Assembly (NCBI GenBank): GCA_020632475.1
Contig: JACKFM010000003.1
Location: 1 to 64,000, forward strand
DNA from: Candidatus Omnitrophota bacterium
GTDB taxonomy: Bacteria; Omnitrophota; Omnitrophia; Omnitrophales; Aquincolibacteriaceae
Reading direction: 5' to 3'
Length of the DNA stretch: 64,000 bases
Shown: positions 61,153 through 64,000 of the stretch, one piece after another
Layout: every line of letters starts with the position of its first letter
How positions within the stretch are numbered: the stretch's first letter is position 1
Notes under the pieces: model-generated
Told to the model about the DNA's origin: nothing
Database searches by the model: none
What the model saw: only the letters and a program-made list of their open reading frames with translations
Translations under genes and position numbers: made by a program

Positions 61153-62532
61153 TTATTCGTAGGGATGAACGCCGGGCTCGCCGTATTCAATTTGCTCACC
61201 ACTGGCATCACCAAAGGCATCCCATTTGTAGGTAATGCTGGCTGAAACAGCCTGAAGATAGGATGTATATTTTCCGTCAACGTCACCGCCGACAAGATTA
61301 CTGATATCATTATCAATGTGGCGACGGAAGAAGAAAGAGTTGTAATAAGAGAGATCAAAAACAAGATTTTTGGTAAGTTCATATCCCAGTCCAAGCGAAA
61401 AAGTAAGACGATTACTATCGGGAACACCAGGTGTAAAATGATTTTTTGGGATAGGTGTCCAGTAATACCATCCGCCGCCGCGTAATGTGAGCCGATCGGT
61501 AACTTTATGGGTCGCTCCAAGATGTAAACTGAAGCCGTTGCGATAGTCCTTATCAGCGGTGGTACCTAATCCGGGAGTATTGCCTATTGCGCTCAAGATA
61601 ATATCGTCAAAAGCGTTGACTGGATCAGCGTTAATATAAAGTCGGTTAAAGCTGGACCAGCGTGTAAACCCAAAATCAACTTTATACGATGTTCGCGGTG
61701 TGGGATGATAAGAATATCCAACCGTGAAATTCAATGGCAGGTTGACTTTAGCATGAGCGCCGGTTTCAAAATTACCGCCGCTGGTGGAATTTTCAACTTT
61801 GACCAACCCTTTGACCAATACATCCACTGGGCTTCTAAAATAAAAACCGAGCCGGTTTTTCTCATTGAGTTTGATCAAAGTTCCCATGTGCCAACCCCAA
61901 CTGTTTCCGGAAAGGTTGGCCCGCAACTGACCGTCGGGTGTTCCGGCGCCGAAAATCAGGGAGTTGGGATAGGCGAGAACGGAACCAAAATCAAAAATGC
62001 GGTAATACATCGGCCCGCCGCCGAAGGAAAGCCAATCGGTGATTTTAAAGGCTACCGTAGGTTTAATCGCATACATCTTAAGCCAGTTACGCCAGCCGGT
62101 ATAACGAACGGCTTGATGATTGGAATCATATTTATCACTGAATCCAAAAGGTGAATCCATACCCACGCCAAAGGCCAGGCGATTGTTAAGGGTTTGCCCG
62201 GGGTTAACGGTTAAATAGGCGGTTGGGACGACGTTCAGTGTTCCCGAGCTGCGTGTGCTTCCGGTATTGGTTCCGTCAATGAAAGTAAAAAGACTGATTA
62301 AACTGGTATGACTTTGGACCTGAATTCCGGGGAGGTCTGTCAGACCGGCAGGGTTATAGGAAATAGCCGCCGGCTCGTTGGGATCTCCGACTCCGGTACC
62401 ACCCTGACCCAGTGATTGAGCGCTGAAAGAGGCATTTTCAAATGCTCCTGATCCGACGGCGTAAGCACCAGGGACAATAAGGACAAAAGAGAGTAAGGTG
62501 AAAAATGATAGCTTGTAAAAGATCTTTTGCAT
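61153..62532 (-). CDS. OmpP1/FadL/TodX-family outer-membrane porin
   Basis: This 459-residue protein has a signal peptide (KLSFFTLLSFVLIVPGAYA). The FadL start GSGAFENASFSAQSLGQGGTGVGDPNEPAAISYNPAGLTDL follows, with the family's NPAGL hatch motif. The rest is alternating beta strands to the C-terminus. It should form a 14-strand barrel importing fatty acids, hydrocarbons or other hydrophobic compounds. It proves a Gram-negative envelope. The repeat array lies directly beyond its stop. No promoter was confidently assigned in the 215-bp gap upstream. Confidence 0.92.
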   Translation of the reverse strand: MQKIFYKLSFFTLLSFVLIVPGAYAVGSGAFENASFSAQSLGQGGTGVGDPNEPAAISYNPAGLTDLPGIQVQSHTSLISLFTFIDGTNTGSTRSSGTLNVVPTAYLTVNPGQTLNNRLAFGVGMDSPFGFSDKYDSNHQAVRYTGWRNWLKMYAIKPTVAFKITDWLSFGGGPMYYRIFDFGSVLAYPNSLIFGAGTPDGQLRANLSGNSWGWHMGTLIKLNEKNRLGFYFRSPVDVLVKGLVKVENSTSGGNFETGAHAKVNLPLNFTVGYSYHPTPRTSYKVDFGFTRWSSFNRLYINADPVNAFDDIILSAIGNTPGLGTTADKDYRNGFSLHLGATHKVTDRLTLRGGGWYYWTPIPKNHFTPGVPDSNRLTFSLGLGYELTKNLVFDLSYYNSFFFRRHIDNDISNLVGGDVDGKYTSYLQAVSASITYKWDAFGDASGEQIEYGEPGVHPYE

Positions 62533-62747
62533 GAATTTCCCCTTGGTTGGAATCGCCCTGCGCTTAATTCGATTTTAGAGTTGCACAGTTTAAGTATCTT
62601 TAAGCATTCTTAGGCTGACCGCTTAAAACTGAAAATAACTATGATACCAGGGCAAAATAATAGCAATAAATGATTTATTTGTACATAGAATTATCGGGAA
62701 AACCCTTGAGGGACTTGAGTTGCTGCCGGGCTTGCATCGTGATTGCG

Positions 62748-63575
62748 TTATTTTTGGCATGACGGGCAAATATGGGTGCTTCTTTGACCGACAAGGATTC
62801 TTTCAATGATGTTGTTGCATCGGGGACAAGGTGCTCCGGTGCGTCGAAAAACGTTTAGCTCATCTTGATTCCGGCCGCGGCGGCCGCCGACACTGTAGTA
62901 GTTGTAATCACTTTGGCCTAAGGAGGTCCCCAAATTGCGGATACCCCGCTTAAGGACGCTGCGAATGGCATCATAGAGGTTTTTTATTTCAGCGGTGGAT
63001 AGGCTTGCGGATAAACGTTCCGGATGGAGTCTCGCTTGCCATAAGCTTTCGTCCGCATAAATGTTGCCGAGTCCGGCAACAAAAGACTGATCCAGCAGTA
63101 GAGGTTTTAATTTGCGATGATACCGTTTCAGGCGCTTTTGAAAACATGAGAATCTTAATGGGGGATTCAGGGGTTCGGGGCCCAGGCGCGCGAAATAATC
63201 GTGAGGATTTTTGATTAAATACCAGCGTCCGAATTTACGCGAGTCCCTAAAACGCAAATCACGGTGTCCTTCGAGATTGACAACAACATGGTCGTGGGTT
63301 GTTCTCGGGGTGTGGGCGGGGCAGAGATGGATGCGTCCCGTCATGCGCAGGTGAATTAAAAGCGTATCTCCGGAGGACAGGCTGATGACGATCAATTTGG
63401 CCCGTCTGTATATGCGTTGAATGATTGTGTTTTCGATGCGGGATAGAAACTCTTTAAGCGGAGGCTCTGCTACTGTCCGTTTCCAATACACGTGAACTTT
63501 TCGGATCTTTTGGCCGATAAGTTTTTGACGGCACAAATCACGGACAATGGTTTCAACCTCAGGAAGCTCAGGCAT
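62748..63575 (-). CDS. mutM: Formamidopyrimidine-DNA glycosylase
   Basis: The start at 63575 gives MPELPEVETIV, which is required because the catalytic proline must follow the removed Met. A longer frame to 63614 is rejected. The 275-residue protein has the helix-two-turn-helix region LLLDQSFVAGLGNIYADE and a terminal zinc finger with CPRC and CPSC. It removes oxidised purines such as 8-oxoguanine. It indicates exposure to oxidative stress. Confidence 0.95.
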   Translation of the reverse strand: MPELPEVETIVRDLCRQKLIGQKIRKVHVYWKRTVAEPPLKEFLSRIENTIIQRIYRRAKLIVISLSSGDTLLIHLRMTGRIHLCPAHTPRTTHDHVVVNLEGHRDLRFRDSRKFGRWYLIKNPHDYFARLGPEPLNPPLRFSCFQKRLKRYHRKLKPLLLDQSFVAGLGNIYADESLWQARLHPERLSASLSTAEIKNLYDAIRSVLKRGIRNLGTSLGQSDYNYYSVGGRRGRNQDELNVFRRTGAPCPRCNNIIERILVGQRSTHICPSCQK

Positions 63576-63682
63576 AAGAATTAGTTTATACGATCTACTC
63601 CTGTTTTGCATCATCCGTAAGGCACGGGTTGATTTGAGCGCCGTAAGGTTCTATAATCTTAAAAAATGCAATCACGAGGCTT

Positions 63683-64000
63683 ATGTATAAATTGATAAAA
63701 TTAGCACGACTTTCCTTTGCGCCCCGCTTATGGATTAGTTTATCGGCCTTTTTCTTTTTCTATTCCCAGATAATGCTTTTTGCCCAACCCGAAGCAGTTC
63801 TTGTCGGAACGATTGAAAAAATGACCAAGTTAGAGGCTGGTCAGTATGAGCTGGCTGTAAAAGGGGAAAAGGGCACGATCACTTATGTGATCGATCAACC
63901 GACGGTTGTCGGCGCTTTTGTCCAGGCAGATCAGTTGGAGGCCGGAGTCGAAATTTTTCAGGAACCTGAAAAAAAAGACGGCCAGCCGGACCCGAATATT
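63683..64000 (+). CDS. Secreted protein, N-terminal part (runs off window)
   Basis: The ATG has GAGG 5 bp upstream and begins MYKLIKLARLSF. A hydrophobic signal segment (LWISLSAFFFFYSQIMLFAQ) follows. The 106 residues seen include VLVGTIEKMTKLEAGQYELAVKGE, a strand-rich start of unknown family. The gene continues beyond the right edge, so no function is assigned. Confidence 0.6.
   Translation, partial: MYKLIKLARLSFAPRLWISLSAFFFFYSQIMLFAQPEAVLVGTIEKMTKLEAGQYELAVKGEKGTITYVIDQPTVVGAFVQADQLEAGVEIFQEPEKKDGQPDPNI

Overview
The window looks like a chromosome segment of a Gram-negative, probably anaerobic or facultative bacterium with about 48% GC. It has a FadL-type outer-membrane protein, many lipoproteins, SecDF/YajC and Shine-Dalgarno-led genes. 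The best guess at lineage is Candidatus Omnitrophota (old OP3). That rests on the style of the giant exported protein (TraB/TIKI-like motifs, recurrent R/H-x-E-M/L-R linkers) together with ferredoxin-dependent 2-oxoacid oxidation. It is inference only: no rRNA or marker phylogeny is available here. No phage, transposase, CRISPR array or replication origin was found.

Layout. 1-4515 (minus): a coupled membrane-lipid operon of FAD oxidoreductase, a DUF1365-cyclopropane synthase fusion, fatty acid desaturase and a chalcone-isomerase-like secreted protein. 4801-6421: a small YLDPGSGS membrane protein and a NoeA-like methyltransferase. 6463-10850: cation/proton antiporter with a nucleotide-binding tail, DHH phosphodiesterase, and a diadenylate cyclase fused to a YbbR domain. 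This is an apparent c-di-AMP/ion-homeostasis block. 10983-14693: secreted, receiver-domain, AsmA-like and zinc-ribbon membrane proteins, interrupted by a 96-bp tandem repeat. 14808-17205: DusB, a YiiX-like hydrolase and a cupin lipoprotein. 17334-25877: central metabolism, with 2-oxoacid:ferredoxin oxidoreductase flanked by two CBS proteins, then succinate dehydrogenase/fumarate reductase CAB. 26146-33293: lipoprotein, Na+/solute symporter, and a peptidoglycan-recycling set (AnmK, MurQ, NagZ) with a YacP-like NYN nuclease. 33319-41697: YopX-like protein, PEP carboxykinase, small unknowns, a Cas4-like nuclease, CDF transporter, MEDS protein and SpoIID. 41700-42065: a row of hairpins leading into tRNA-Arg(CCG). 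42207-49901: one 2564-residue exported protein, followed by an 88-bp tandem repeat. 50482-58729: LOG-family protein, then the classic queA-tgt-yajC-secDF-recJ order. 58999-64000: wHTH protein, CutA, XRE-cupin regulator, ComEA-like protein, FadL porin, MutM and a truncated secreted protein.

The genes fit a heterotrophic economy. Reduced ferredoxin comes from 2-oxoglutarate-type oxidation and succinate/fumarate is interconverted at the membrane. PEP carboxykinase links C4 and C3 pools, and cell-wall amino sugars are salvaged.

The most unusual content is non-coding. There are at least four kinds of palindromic or tandem repeat. One is a four-copy dispersed element whose terminal arms differ between copies yet stay perfectly self-complementary.
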